A stretch of DNA of 64,000 bases, from the NCBI RefSeq assembly GCF_900103365.1, contig NZ_LT629703.1, forward strand, positions 3,844,001 through 3,908,000, given 5' to 3'. Under the pieces are notes generated by a model. The model ran no database searches and was not told the origin of the DNA. It saw only the letters and a list, made by a program, of their open reading frames with translations. The DNA is from Afipia sp. GAS231 (GTDB lineage Bacteria; Pseudomonadota; Alphaproteobacteria; Rhizobiales; Xanthobacteraceae). Shown in pieces: positions 7,548 through 15,795 of the stretch. Both the position numbers and the translations under genes were made by a program. Within the stretch, counting starts at the first letter, position 1. Each line of letters begins with the position of its first letter.

Positions 7548-8408
7548 TCAAATCGCTCGAGCGCTCGCTCTTACCTGTGTCACGGCGACGCCGGAGATCG
7601 CGAGCAGCCCGCCGACAATCAGCTTCGGGGTCATTCGGTCGCCAAGGAACAGCACGCTCGAAATCAAGGCGAACACCGGAAGCAGCAGACCGAAGGGTGC
7701 GACGCGGCCCATGGAGCATCGGGCGATCAGCCAGAACCAAAGCCCGAAGCCGGCAATTCCGCCGATGAAAATGGTGTAGGCGAGCGCCAGCCAGCCACGT
7801 TCATCCGCCGTGACAAGGCTTGCCAGTTGTCCATGTTCAATGAGTAACGACATCAACATGACCTGCGGCACCGTGAGTAGCGACGACCACCCCATCAACA
7901 TCAGGGGATCAAAAGGGCCGTAGCGCTTGGTAAGGATGTTGGACACCGCGAATGCGAAGGCTGCCCCGACCACAAGCAGCAGCGGAAGCGCGTTGGCCGA
8001 CAGGCCAGGCCCCGCTGCCAACACGACCACGCCGGCGAATCCAAGCACCACTCCGGCGGACGTAGTTAAAGACGGCCTCTCCGCGAGCAACGGCCAGGCC
8101 AACAGGACGGTGAAGGGCGTGGCGAGTTGTAATGCGACGGCCGACATGCTTCCCGAGCCGAGCCCAAGGCCAACATAGAACAGCCCGAAGTTCAGTCCAC
8201 CAAGGAAAAACGAAATAGCTGCGATAGGGCCGATCTGTCGACGTGTGGGTCTTTTGACGAACGGAACAAGCAGCAGCGCGATGGCCACGAAGCGCAGTGC
8301 GAGGAAGAAGAGAGGCGGAAACTCCGTAACGCCCACTTTGATGGCCACGAACTGATAACCCCAGAGCAAGGGGACGGCCACCGCACAGACGATCTGGAGG
8401 GCAGACAT
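7548..8408 (-). CDS. EamA/DMT-family transporter
   Basis: The product has 286 residues and about ten hydrophobic helices arranged as two EamA repeats. The first helix begins VCAVAVPLLWGYQFVAIKVG and the second repeat begins near LPLLLVVGAAFAFAVSNILTKRYG. DMT carriers of this kind usually export amino acids, metabolites or drugs across the inner membrane. The ATG at 8408 has a strong AGGAAG site 8 bases upstream; the longer frame to 8615 reads back into the tetR gene and is rejected. The gene follows a TetR regulator on the same strand and carries the same operator motif in its promoter, so it is probably repressed by that regulator until an inducer, perhaps the transported compound, appears. 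Confidence 0.88.
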   Translation of the reverse strand: MSALQIVCAVAVPLLWGYQFVAIKVGVTEFPPLFFLALRFVAIALLLVPFVKRPTRRQIGPIAAISFFLGGLNFGLFYVGLGLGSGSMSAVALQLATPFTVLLAWPLLAERPSLTTSAGVVLGFAGVVVLAAGPGLSANALPLLLVVGAAFAFAVSNILTKRYGPFDPLMLMGWSSLLTVPQVMLMSLLIEHGQLASLVTADERGWLALAYTIFIGGIAGFGLWFWLIARCSMGRVAPFGLLLPVFALISSVLFLGDRMTPKLIVGGLLAISGVAVTQVRASARAI

Positions 8409-8423
8409 GGCATTCTTCCTTTC

Positions 8424-8439
8424 AAGACCATTCGGTCCA
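8424..8439. promoter_or_regulatory. Putative TetR operator in front of the DMT transporter
   Basis: AAGACCATTCGGTCCA matches the site before tetR (9104-9119) at 11 of 16 positions, with the same half-site core GACC/GGTC. On the reverse strand it lies directly downstream of a TTATAT element, so a bound repressor would cover the transcription start. Confidence 0.65.
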
Positions 8440-8478
8440 GATATAAGCGCGCTAACAGCGGAGCCGTTCATGGGTTGT

Positions 8479-9093
8479 CTACTTGATGAAGCGGGCGATA
8501 AGAGCGTCAACGGTGGCTTGCGACGTGATCCGTGTCGGTGCCGTTTTACCGACCACGCGCAGCCCCCAGAAGAAACAGACGAGAATTCGGGCCGCACTTG
8601 AAGGCTCAACGCCATCGGCCAACTTGCCCGCCGCCTTCACACGGGAAAGTGCATCAGCCACCCGGGCCTCCACGGCTTTGAAGTAGCTCCCGATGCGACG
8701 ATCAACCTCAGCGTCATGGCCAGCCAGTTCCATGGCTGTGGCCAGCAGCAGGCATCCGCGCCTGCCATTGGCACCGCTCGCCCGGTCAACGTAGCCGGCA
8801 AGGTAGGCCCGCAGGCGGTCGACCGGCTCTCCGCGGGGGTCGAGTTCGATATCCATCCGTGTCAGGGCATCGGCAACGTAGCGATCGAGCGCCCGCAGGA
8901 ACAGCGAGTGCTTGTCACCGAAAGCGGCGTAGAGGCTGCCACGCGAGAGCTTGGTCGCACGAAGCAGGTCCGGTAGCGCCGTGGCATGATAGCCGCGCGA
9001 CCAGAACACCCCCATCGCGCGTTCGACAGCGGCTTCGGTGTCGAAACTTCGGGGACGGCCACGGGGCAACTGCACAGGGGTTTGGTGGCGCAT
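8479..9093 (-). CDS. TetR/AcrR-family transcriptional repressor
   Basis: This 204-residue protein has an N-terminal TetR helix-turn-helix at about residues 10-60. The helices AMGVFWSRGYHATALPDLL and SRGSLYAAFGDKHSLFLRAL are a textbook match to the family. The C-terminal part is a helical ligand-binding and dimerisation domain of the TetR_C type, with RRGCLLLATAMELAGHD typical of that subgroup. I used the ATG at 9093 (MRHQTPVQL) because upstream codons would run over the operator and promoter. A palindrome lies 11 bases upstream and a related one lies before the downstream DMT transporter, suggesting autoregulation plus control of that exporter. The inducer is unknown. Confidence 0.9.
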   Translation of the reverse strand: MRHQTPVQLPRGRPRSFDTEAAVERAMGVFWSRGYHATALPDLLRATKLSRGSLYAAFGDKHSLFLRALDRYVADALTRMDIELDPRGEPVDRLRAYLAGYVDRASGANGRRGCLLLATAMELAGHDAEVDRRIGSYFKAVEARVADALSRVKAAGKLADGVEPSSAARILVCFFWGLRVVGKTAPTRITSQATVDALIARFIK

Positions 9094-9103
9094 GGCTGAT
9101 ATG

Positions 9104-9119
9104 TAGACCAACTGGTCTA
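9104..9119. promoter_or_regulatory. Putative TetR autoregulatory operator
   Basis: TAGACCA-AC-TGGTCTA is a perfect 7-base inverted repeat located 11-26 bases before the tetR start. A GATATA element precedes it on the reverse strand. The arrangement repeats at 8424-8439. Confidence 0.7.
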
Positions 9120-9279
9120 TATATCGCAAGTGACCGCTTCGTGAACTTGCGGCAGCGCCGTCATGCGCCAGGCAGTTAAATGGAGGGTGCAGCCCGGGAC
9201 TGTCACCGGAACCGAGGTTTCGATTCACCCTGCCTTAAGGCAAATCTCGCTAAAACCGGGCTGCCGGCCTGGCTTCGCA

Positions 9280-10302
9280 ATGGGTCCGCGCCGGCTTTGC
9301 ATCCAGACCAATGCGGGTAACGTGGACAACATCGCCCATCCCATCACTTTCGTGCTCGATGCCTGGCGGGGCCAGGTTTTCGATCCCGGCAAGCAGTTGG
9401 TCTTCGCCGCCCTGCTCGTGTTGCTGGGCGCTTACATGGGTTGGCGGTCTTCCTGGCCGCGCCGCGCGGCCGATGCGGCCGAAAGCGTGACGGCGACGCT
9501 GGCCATCATCAACATCAACCTCGTGCTGACGCCCGTCGTGTGGCTTTTGTCGGAGCACTTCAAGGCGCTTTATGCGTTGCTTGGAATACCGAGTGTGCCG
9601 GGCTCCGTCTGGGAGGGATTGCCGCTCTGGCTGCTCAGCCTCATCGCCATCCTGGCTCAGGATTTCGCCAACTATTGGAACCATCGCGCCATGCATTTGA
9701 AATGGCTGTGGCCGGTGCACGCAATTCATCATTCCGATCCTGTCGTCAACGGCTTGACGGCATATCGCATCCACATCCTGGAGGCGCTGGTGATGTGGGG
9801 CTCCTATATCATCATGCTGACGTGGCTCGGCATGCCCGCCGACGCAATAGGTGTCGGTGCGCTATTGCTGACGTTCCACAACGTCTACGTCCATATCAAT
9901 GTCGACTGGGGCCACGGCCCGCTGCGCTTGTTGGTCGCCTCGCCGCGCTTTCACCGCTGGCACCATGCCGATGTGCCGGAGGCCCACGGCAAGAACCTCG
10001 CCAACGTCTTTCCGTTCTTCGACTGGATGTTTGGCACCTATCGCGTCCCAGGACCATGCGACACGCCCGTCGGCGCCGCCGGCATACCGCGCAACGACGT
10101 TGTGAAGCTGACATTGTGGCCGCTGCTGGAATGGGCACGGCTGGCGAGCCTGTGGGTCGAGGCAATGCGAGTCCGGATCGTCGGTTGGCTGGCGCGCGGC
10201 GCCGGCCTGGGCAAGGCCATGCCTTTCGACATCAAGGCAGACCAGAATTGCGTAAATTATGGTAACGCTGCAGTTAACCGCGCCGATCCAACAGGCGGTT
10301 GA
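9280..10302 (+). CDS. Sterol desaturase / fatty acid hydroxylase family membrane protein
   Basis: The protein has about 340 residues and several hydrophobic helices in its first half, followed by the di-iron histidine clusters of the fatty-acid-hydroxylase superfamily. These are NHRAMH, then HAIHH, then HNVYVH and HRWHH. Members hydroxylate or desaturate lipids, sterols, hopanoids or carotenoids in the inner membrane using O2. The start is uncertain. ATG at 9280 or GTG at 9322 are both possible, and the frame upstream of 9280 runs into the tetR promoter. It is divergent from tetR. A bidirectional terminator follows at 10316-10355. The substrate cannot be told from sequence alone. Confidence 0.85.
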   Translation: MGPRRLCIQTNAGNVDNIAHPITFVLDAWRGQVFDPGKQLVFAALLVLLGAYMGWRSSWPRRAADAAESVTATLAIININLVLTPVVWLLSEHFKALYALLGIPSVPGSVWEGLPLWLLSLIAILAQDFANYWNHRAMHLKWLWPVHAIHHSDPVVNGLTAYRIHILEALVMWGSYIIMLTWLGMPADAIGVGALLLTFHNVYVHINVDWGHGPLRLLVASPRFHRWHHADVPEAHGKNLANVFPFFDWMFGTYRVPGPCDTPVGAAGIPRNDVVKLTLWPLLEWARLASLWVEAMRVRIVGWLARGAGLGKAMPFDIKADQNCVNYGNAAVNRADPTGG

Positions 10303-10315
10303 AACCGGCAAATCA

Positions 10316-10355
10316 AAAGGGCCGGCCGGATGGTACGACATCCAGCCGGCCCTTT
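10316..10355. terminator. Long hairpin, probably bidirectional terminator
   Basis: AAAGGGCCGGC at 10316-10326 pairs with GCCGGCCCTTT at 10345-10355. An inner GGATG/CATCC stem closes a short loop. A-runs and T-runs flank the stem, and it follows the desaturase stop codon by 13 bases. Confidence 0.7.
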
Positions 10356-10361
10356 CGGTAT

Positions 10362-10562
10362 TTAGGCGTTCGCGCCGCCGTCGACGGTCAGCGTCGAACC
10401 GGTGATGTACTGAGCCTTTGCGCTCGCCAGGAACGCGACCGCGTTGGCGATGTCCTCCGGTCTGCCATACCGGCCCAATGCCTGCCTCGATTGCGCGTCG
10501 TCAAGAAGGTCCGGCTCGAAATGCTGGGCAGCGCGCGCGGCTGGAAGGTGCGATGGGATGGG
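10362..10562 (-). pseudogene. 3' remnant of a short-chain dehydrogenase (SDR) gene
   Basis: Reading the reverse strand to the TAA at 10362 gives about 66 residues. They match the end of an [20 protein letters not shown], then [18 protein letters not shown], then [15 protein letters not shown]. These are the last helices and strand of classical SDR oxidoreductases. No Rossmann GxxxGxG motif, catalytic Ser or YxxxK segment occurs upstream. Near 10562 the similarity stops abruptly in unrelated sequence. I therefore call it a truncated, non-functional fragment. Confidence 0.7.
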
Positions 10563-10680
10563 CCGTCGCCGCAGCGGCCATGGCGGCCTGGCCAGGCAAC
10601 GGCTAAGTGCCGTAGCGGATGCTCAGGTGGTTGGATGCCACCATCCAAATATCGCAACAAAGAAACATCCGACCAAGGCA

Positions 10681-10812
10681 CATCCTGATCTCGCCGATGT
10701 GCTGGATAATTTGGCCGGGGTCTACACGGATCAGGGCCGCACCGCCGATGCCGAGCCGCTTCACAAGCGGTCGGCGGCCATTCGCGCGAAGGCAGCAGCG
10801 AAACCGATCTGA
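10681..10812 (+). pseudogene. 3' remnant of a TPR (kinesin-light-chain-type) repeat protein
   Basis: The last 43 codons before the stop at 10812 read HPDLADVLDNLAGVYTDQG, then AEPLHKRSAAIRAKA. This matches a terminal TPR_12-type repeat as found in long tetratricopeptide proteins. There are no further repeats upstream in this frame; only about 14 codons before it look related and then similarity is lost. It faces the SDR remnant, so the interval 10562-10680 probably contains the junction of a deletion or rearrangement. Confidence 0.6.
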
Positions 10813-10845
10813 ACTGCAAAATGGGATCCACGCTTGCAGCGTGTC

Positions 10846-11640
10846 CTAGCGTTCGACCCGGTACAGGCGCCACCGTGCCGGCACGCCCTTGAGCTGGTGA
10901 AGGCCGCGATCCTGGAAGCGGACCTGGGATTGCGGCATCAGATCCCTGACCGCGCTCGAGACCAGCACCTCGCCGGCGCGCGCTTTCGCGGCGACGCGCG
11001 CACCGATGTGAAACGCGAGACCGACCACCTCGCCGCCGCTCACCTTGTATTCGCCGGCGTGCAGGCCCACCCTGATCTCCAGCCCGAGCGTGCGCACGGC
11101 CTCGTGGATCGCGGCCGCGCAACTGATACCGGCCGCCGGCGCCTTGAACGTCGCCAGCAATCCGTCCCCCGTCGTCACCACTTCCTTGCCGCGCGAACTC
11201 TTCAGCTCTTTACGGACGGCGGCGTAATAGTGATTCATCACCTGGGTCCAGCGGACATCGCCGAGCCGTGCTGCCTTTTCGGTAGACCGAACGATGTCGA
11301 CGAAGAGGATCGTCGCGAGCGCCTGTTTGAGCTCGGGGTCGTTGGCGGCGGTTCGGCGCCGGGTCGCGATGCTTCCAGTCAGCGGTTCGTAGCGGTGGTT
11401 GCGCCGCCGCGCGATCGCGGCTTTCGCGTAATCGCTGGCACGCTGCACCGTGCGGCAACGAATGGTCTTGTCCCGCGGCGGAAGCGTCCAGTAGACCTTG
11501 CGTCCAGCTCCGACGCCATGGACCTCCACGGCGCCCCACTTCAGGAAGACCGCCGAACCAACCCGTCGAATGCACCATGCCTTTGACGTGTATCCGGAAA
11601 CGTTCGACTGATGGACGCCGACGCGAAGGAAATTGGGCAT
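10846..11640 (-). CDS. Adenylate/guanylate cyclase (class III) with N-terminal WGR-like region
   Basis: The C-terminal half (about residues 95-264) is a class III nucleotide cyclase catalytic domain. It contains ILFVDIVRSTEKAARLGD, with the first metal Asp, then TTGDGLLATF with the second metal Asp. It ends with GLHQLKGVPARWRLYRV, typical of bacterial one-domain cyclases. The first 90 residues (FLKWGAVEVHGVGAGRKVYW and following) resemble a small WGR-type module, a weak call. The start at ATG 11640 is chosen because the longer frame opens with a TTG at 11739 in poor context. The enzyme would make cAMP in the cytoplasm. It is one of three cyclase-domain genes in this window. Confidence 0.8.
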   Translation of the reverse strand: MPNFLRVGVHQSNVSGYTSKAWCIRRVGSAVFLKWGAVEVHGVGAGRKVYWTLPPRDKTIRCRTVQRASDYAKAAIARRRNHRYEPLTGSIATRRRTAANDPELKQALATILFVDIVRSTEKAARLGDVRWTQVMNHYYAAVRKELKSSRGKEVVTTGDGLLATFKAPAAGISCAAAIHEAVRTLGLEIRVGLHAGEYKVSGGEVVGLAFHIGARVAAKARAGEVLVSSAVRDLMPQSQVRFQDRGLHQLKGVPARWRLYRVER

Positions 11641-11742
11641 GAACGTGCAACCGATCGAAAGGCCGTTGAGGCCTACCTGGGGTAAAGCGTAATCATAGCT
11701 TCCCGCATTGGCAACAGGACTCCCAAGATCCGCTTCCAAGCC

Positions 11743-13728
11743 TCACTCGCGCGTGATCATGCATGCGTCCGGGCTGCTGGACGGCGTCATGATGCGCCGT
11801 TTCGCTTCGAATTTCTCGCTCCAGCGATGGACGGTGATGCCCGTGTTACCGGCTGCCGCCCATTGGTCGTATTGCTGGTGTCCTGCGTCGGCAAGATCAC
11901 TTCGTCCCTGCCGCATCAACGCCAGGATCATGGCCTGGCGCATCTCGAAGTCGTAATAGTCCTGATGGCGATCGCCGAAGACACCTGCGCGGATTTTCTC
12001 GGTGAGGTCGGTGGCTGGAACGCCGACGCGGCAGAGGGCGACGACGCTTACGAAGCGATCGAAGGGGCCGTTGTCTTGATAGATGCGCTCCAGCAGCGGT
12101 AGCGCGACCGGTCCCAGATCGGCCAATTTGTAAATCAATGACTCGCCGAGCGAGGCATAGTGGCGCCCTGATGCATCCCTCCAGCGCGCGAGCACGGCGC
12201 TGACGAAGCTCGGCGCTACCCGCCGAAAGTCCGCATCGGGAAGCGCGACCATCATGTCGCTCCAGATCTGCACATCGCGCGAATTTGGTTGCGTGGTGAG
12301 GGCTTCGGCCGCCGCGACCGCCAATCGTTCGGCGCGGCTGGCGATCAGGTCGGGTCTGGCCGTCAGAATCTTCAGGGTGAGCCCGGCCGTAGAACCGAGC
12401 GGATGGGCGAGCAGGCGATCGAGCTCGGCTGCCGCGGCCGCTTCGCCCAGATCTTGAGCCCGTTCGAGCGCCGCAGAGCCCGCGGCATAGATTTGTTCCG
12501 AGCGCGACGCGGGGCTGGAGGGCTGCAGGCCGAGACTTGCACCCACCAGGGCAACGTTGTCCGGATGTGGCCGCCAGCGCTCTGTCATGAAATGGTTCGG
12601 GCACTCCCAGCGGGAGCCTCCGCCGCTGACAAAGCAGCCGACGATCGGCAATGGCAGATACTGGTAGGGCGCGGCCTTGACCGACGCGACCTGGTGCTTG
12701 TCGTCGCCAGACGTGAGCGTGATCCTGTCGATGTGGCCTTCCGCGCCGATAATGCGCAATTCTTCCTGCGCAAACCGAAGCCGAACCACGGGAAGATCGG
12801 GCGTTTCGACCGTGGCGTAGAGGCAGAACGGCGTGCCGCCGATGGTCGTCTTGACGTCCCGCGTCACGGCGGCTTTCCAGCGCGCGTTTTCCGCGATGCG
12901 GTCGCAGAGCTCCGGCGCGCCGAGGCGCAGGGCCGTGAAGCGTGGACGGTCATCGCGCAGCGCAGGCGATATGGTTCTATCGCCGGCGTCCTCGTTCTCT
13001 TCGTACACGACGGACAGTGGATAGGTCAGCAGCAAGCGCTCCGCACTCGGCGCGTCATAGAGCTTTCCGAGGACGACGAGCGATTGCGTGCCCGGATCGA
13101 ACGGCAGCGACTGGCCGGAATTCTCCGTCGCAATCTCTGCAGCGAGACGATCGAGCGCGACGTGCCCGTGGATGGCTACCGCAGCGTAGCCGAAGAACCA
13201 GGCAAGGCCGACGAGCGACCACGCCGGCGATATTTTCCCCTTGGTGGGTTCGACGACGAGTTGGGCGAAGCCGAGATTGATCGTGACGATCGACCAGAGC
13301 GGCGCGGCCAGGAACATGAGAAAGAAGCCGATATCCGGTATGGCCTGAAGCAGGAAGATGCCGAATGTCAGCCAGAACCAGACCAACGCCTTGGGCCAGC
13401 GGCATCCGCGCAGGTATGTGACGGCGCTCCCGAGGGCGTTGAAAAGTCGGCCTGTCCCGCGTGTAATCGTCCGGGCCACGGGTGGTACAGTCCTGGCAAC
13501 GGCTACGCTTGCCGTGAGCAGCGATGCGCGGTTCTCTTTCAAGACTCGTGCGAGCGGTCTCGCTCCCGCGATGACGGCCGCCAGCAGGCCGAAGCGGAGC
13601 AGGAGACCCAGTCCATCCCCGTCGCCGATGAGGAAGAGCAGAAGCGGCGCCCAGAGAATCTGCAGGGCAACGAAGGCCGCCAGCACACCCAGTGCAATCA
13701 CGACAGGTTTAGGCAGGCGTGCAAGCAT
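11743..13728 (-). CDS. Large membrane protein of unknown function, 661 residues
   Basis: No named family is recognised. The N-terminal third is membrane-embedded, with hydrophobic stretches near residues 8-52, 112-160 and 170-190. It includes a Val/Leu-rich first helix and a FWLTFGIFLLQAIPDIGFFL segment. The remainder is a large soluble region with alternating strands. A helical Ala/Leu-rich part near residues 415-600 could form repeat-like helical pairs (for example GPVALPLLERIYQDNG, then RFVSVVALCRVG, reminiscent of HEAT repeats). The ATG follows a GGATAAG purine stretch. It is divergent from the Bug-type binding-protein gene and upstream, on the same strand, of the cyclase gene 10846-11640. 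No catalytic motif is visible. Confidence 0.7.
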   Translation of the reverse strand: MLARLPKPVVIALGVLAAFVALQILWAPLLLFLIGDGDGLGLLLRFGLLAAVIAGARPLARVLKENRASLLTASVAVARTVPPVARTITRGTGRLFNALGSAVTYLRGCRWPKALVWFWLTFGIFLLQAIPDIGFFLMFLAAPLWSIVTINLGFAQLVVEPTKGKISPAWSLVGLAWFFGYAAVAIHGHVALDRLAAEIATENSGQSLPFDPGTQSLVVLGKLYDAPSAERLLLTYPLSVVYEENEDAGDRTISPALRDDRPRFTALRLGAPELCDRIAENARWKAAVTRDVKTTIGGTPFCLYATVETPDLPVVRLRFAQEELRIIGAEGHIDRITLTSGDDKHQVASVKAAPYQYLPLPIVGCFVSGGGSRWECPNHFMTERWRPHPDNVALVGASLGLQPSSPASRSEQIYAAGSAALERAQDLGEAAAAAELDRLLAHPLGSTAGLTLKILTARPDLIASRAERLAVAAAEALTTQPNSRDVQIWSDMMVALPDADFRRVAPSFVSAVLARWRDASGRHYASLGESLIYKLADLGPVALPLLERIYQDNGPFDRFVSVVALCRVGVPATDLTEKIRAGVFGDRHQDYYDFEMRQAMILALMRQGRSDLADAGHQQYDQWAAAGNTGITVHRWSEKFEAKRRIMTPSSSPDACMITRE

Positions 13729-13948
13729 TTCTTATCCACAATTGGACAGGAGCAGGAGCGCCCCGACGCTACCTTGAATTGGTTGTCGAAGTGTTCGCGG
13801 CCGGCGTTGCCGATGGGTGATGCGGTTAAATGTCCAGCGTAGGCATTGGCCCTTCCACCCCTTCACGGGACAGGTGTAGTCTGTCTGCAAAAAAGCGTAC
13901 GGTTGAATTTCTCAACCGCGACGCCGCGCAGACCGTGGAGGGAGCGCC

Positions 13949-14926
13949 ATGAAATTTCCTCGCCGCACATTCCTGCATCTGGCCGCGGGTGCTGGGGTGT
14001 TACCGGCGGTGACCCGCATGTCGTGGGCGCAAGCCTATCCGTCGCGGCCGGGACGCATCATCGTCGGCTTTGCCGCGGGCGGAGCCACCGACATCCAGGC
14101 GCGGCTGATGGGTCAGTGGCTGTCGGATCGGATCGGCCAGCAATTCATCATCGAAAACCGCGCCGGCGCCAGCGGCAACATCGGCACCGAGGCAGTCGCC
14201 AAGGCGGCCCCTGACGGCTACACGCTGCTGCAGATCGTAACGCCGCATGCGATCAATGCCGCGCTCTACAGCAATCTCAATTTCGACTTCTTGCGCGACA
14301 TCGCTCCGGTGATCTGCGCGGCGCGGCTGGCCTACGTCGTCGTGGTGCATCCGTCGGTACCCGCCAAGACGATCCCCGAATTCATCGCCTACGCCAAGGC
14401 CAACCCGGGCAAGATCAATTACGGATCGGCCGGTCCCGGCACGCCGCAAAACATTGCGTGCGAACTCTTCAAGATGATGACTGGCGTGGACCTGGTCCAC
14501 GTCCCGTACCGGGGCGGTGCGCCTGCGACCACCGATCTGGTCGGCGGCCATCTGCATGTGATCTTCAGTCCGCTGTCGGAATCGATCGAACACATCAAGG
14601 CCGGCAAGCTGCGCGCTTTGGCGGTAACGACCACGACCCGTTTGGACGTGCTGCCGGATGTTCCTGTCGTGGCTGACTTCGTGCCCGGTTACGAAGCCAG
14701 CGGTTTCGCGGGCATCGGCGCGCCGAAAAACACCCCGGCCGACATCATCGATCTCTTGAACAAGGAGCTCAATGCCGGGCTCGCCGATCCCAAAATCAAG
14801 GCCCGGATTGTTGAGTTGGGCGGCACAGTGGCTGGGGGCTCGCCCGCGGAATTCGGCACGATCCTCATCGAGGCCACCGAAAAGTGGGCGAAGGTGATCA
14901 AGGTCGCGGGCATCAAGGTTGAATAG
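13949..14926 (+). CDS. Bug/TctC-family periplasmic solute-binding protein
   Basis: This 325-residue protein has an N-terminal export signal with a twin-arginine-like core (PRRTFLHLAAGAG) and a cleavage site near WAQA-YPS. The mature protein shows hallmark Bug segments: RIIVGFAAGGATDIQARL, then IIENRAGASGNIGTEAVAKAAPDGYTLL in two parts, and later VPYRGGAPATTDLVGGH. These proteins capture carboxylates or amino-acid-like ligands for tripartite tricarboxylate transporters. No TctA/TctB membrane genes are adjacent, which is common for this family because many paralogues are orphans. The start is supported by GGAGGG about 8 bases upstream. It is divergent from the 661-residue membrane protein. Confidence 0.92.
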   Translation: MKFPRRTFLHLAAGAGVLPAVTRMSWAQAYPSRPGRIIVGFAAGGATDIQARLMGQWLSDRIGQQFIIENRAGASGNIGTEAVAKAAPDGYTLLQIVTPHAINAALYSNLNFDFLRDIAPVICAARLAYVVVVHPSVPAKTIPEFIAYAKANPGKINYGSAGPGTPQNIACELFKMMTGVDLVHVPYRGGAPATTDLVGGHLHVIFSPLSESIEHIKAGKLRALAVTTTTRLDVLPDVPVVADFVPGYEASGFAGIGAPKNTPADIIDLLNKELNAGLADPKIKARIVELGGTVAGGSPAEFGTILIEATEKWAKVIKVAGIKVE

Positions 14927-15048
14927 GCCGCGCGCCACCGGACCGCGAAATCCGATGGCCAGGGAAAACGGCGCAGGCTGTCGGGATCTGCGCTGATCGT
15001 TCGTCCTCTGGATGCAAACAGCGTCATGCGCTCATCCGGAGGCTTCCA

Positions 15049-15699
15049 ATGAACCCCACCATCACAGCCTTTGAACGGTCGCCCGACCGCGGCAAGGGAC
15101 AGGCACGTGACATGCGTGTTCGCTGGGCGCTCGAAGAAGTGGGCCAGCCTTACGGCGTTCGTCTGGTTTCGTTCAGCGAGATGAAGGAACCCGCGCACCG
15201 TGCGCTTCATCCGTTTGGGCAGATTCCGACCTATGAGGAAGGCGATCTCGCTTTGTTCGAGTCGGGGGCGATCGTGTTCCATATTGCGGGGCGCCATAGT
15301 GGCCTGCTACCCGACGATGCGAATGCCCGTGCCCGCGCGATCGCATGGATGTTTGCCGCGCTCAGCACGATAGAGCCCCCGATCGTCGATCTGGGAGTAG
15401 CTGTGCTGCTGGAGCGCGACAGGAACTGGTATGCGCAGCGCCTGCCTCTGGTCGAGGATCGCATTCGTGGGCGGCTCGGCGAACTCGCGGAGCGCCTGGG
15501 CGATGCCGACTGGCTCGATGGCGCGTTCAGCGCCGGTGATCTTCTGATGGTGACCGTGCTGCGCAGGTTGAACGGATCGGCTATCCTGCAGGAATATCCT
15601 GTTCTCTCCGCCTACGTCGCCCGCGGCGAAGCGCGGCCGGCCTTCAGGCGTGCTTTCGACGCTCAATTGGCGGTTTTCACCGCCGCATCGCCCGACTGA
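15049..15699 (+). CDS. Glutathione S-transferase family protein
   Basis: This 216-residue protein has the GST layout. The N-terminal thioredoxin-like domain spans about residues 5-80, with SPDRGKGQARDMRVRWALEE and GQIPTYEEGDLALFESGAIV, where the conserved cis-Pro and Glu-Ser glutathione contacts lie. The all-helical C-terminal domain spans about 90-205, with WLDGAFSAGDLLMVTVLRRL as the usual N-capping-box helix. Its role is probably conjugation or reduction of electrophiles in the cytoplasm; the substrate is unknown. GGAGG is placed 7 bases before the ATG. It follows the Bug-type gene by 122 bases on the same strand and could be co-transcribed. Confidence 0.9.
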   Translation: MNPTITAFERSPDRGKGQARDMRVRWALEEVGQPYGVRLVSFSEMKEPAHRALHPFGQIPTYEEGDLALFESGAIVFHIAGRHSGLLPDDANARARAIAWMFAALSTIEPPIVDLGVAVLLERDRNWYAQRLPLVEDRIRGRLGELAERLGDADWLDGAFSAGDLLMVTVLRRLNGSAILQEYPVLSAYVARGEARPAFRRAFDAQLAVFTAASPD

Positions 15700-15795
15700 T
15701 GACGGCCGCCGTGGATGCGGCCGCCATTGACGCCGCCGGGCGGGGACACGACATATCCGGTACCGCCGATCGGGGGCACTGCTCGGGAGCAAGTT

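Noticed and set aside
12289..13842. 517-codon forward frame opposite the 661-residue membrane protein
   Set aside because: It is rich in Arg and Gln and has no domain or good start; the reverse frame has clean membrane helices.
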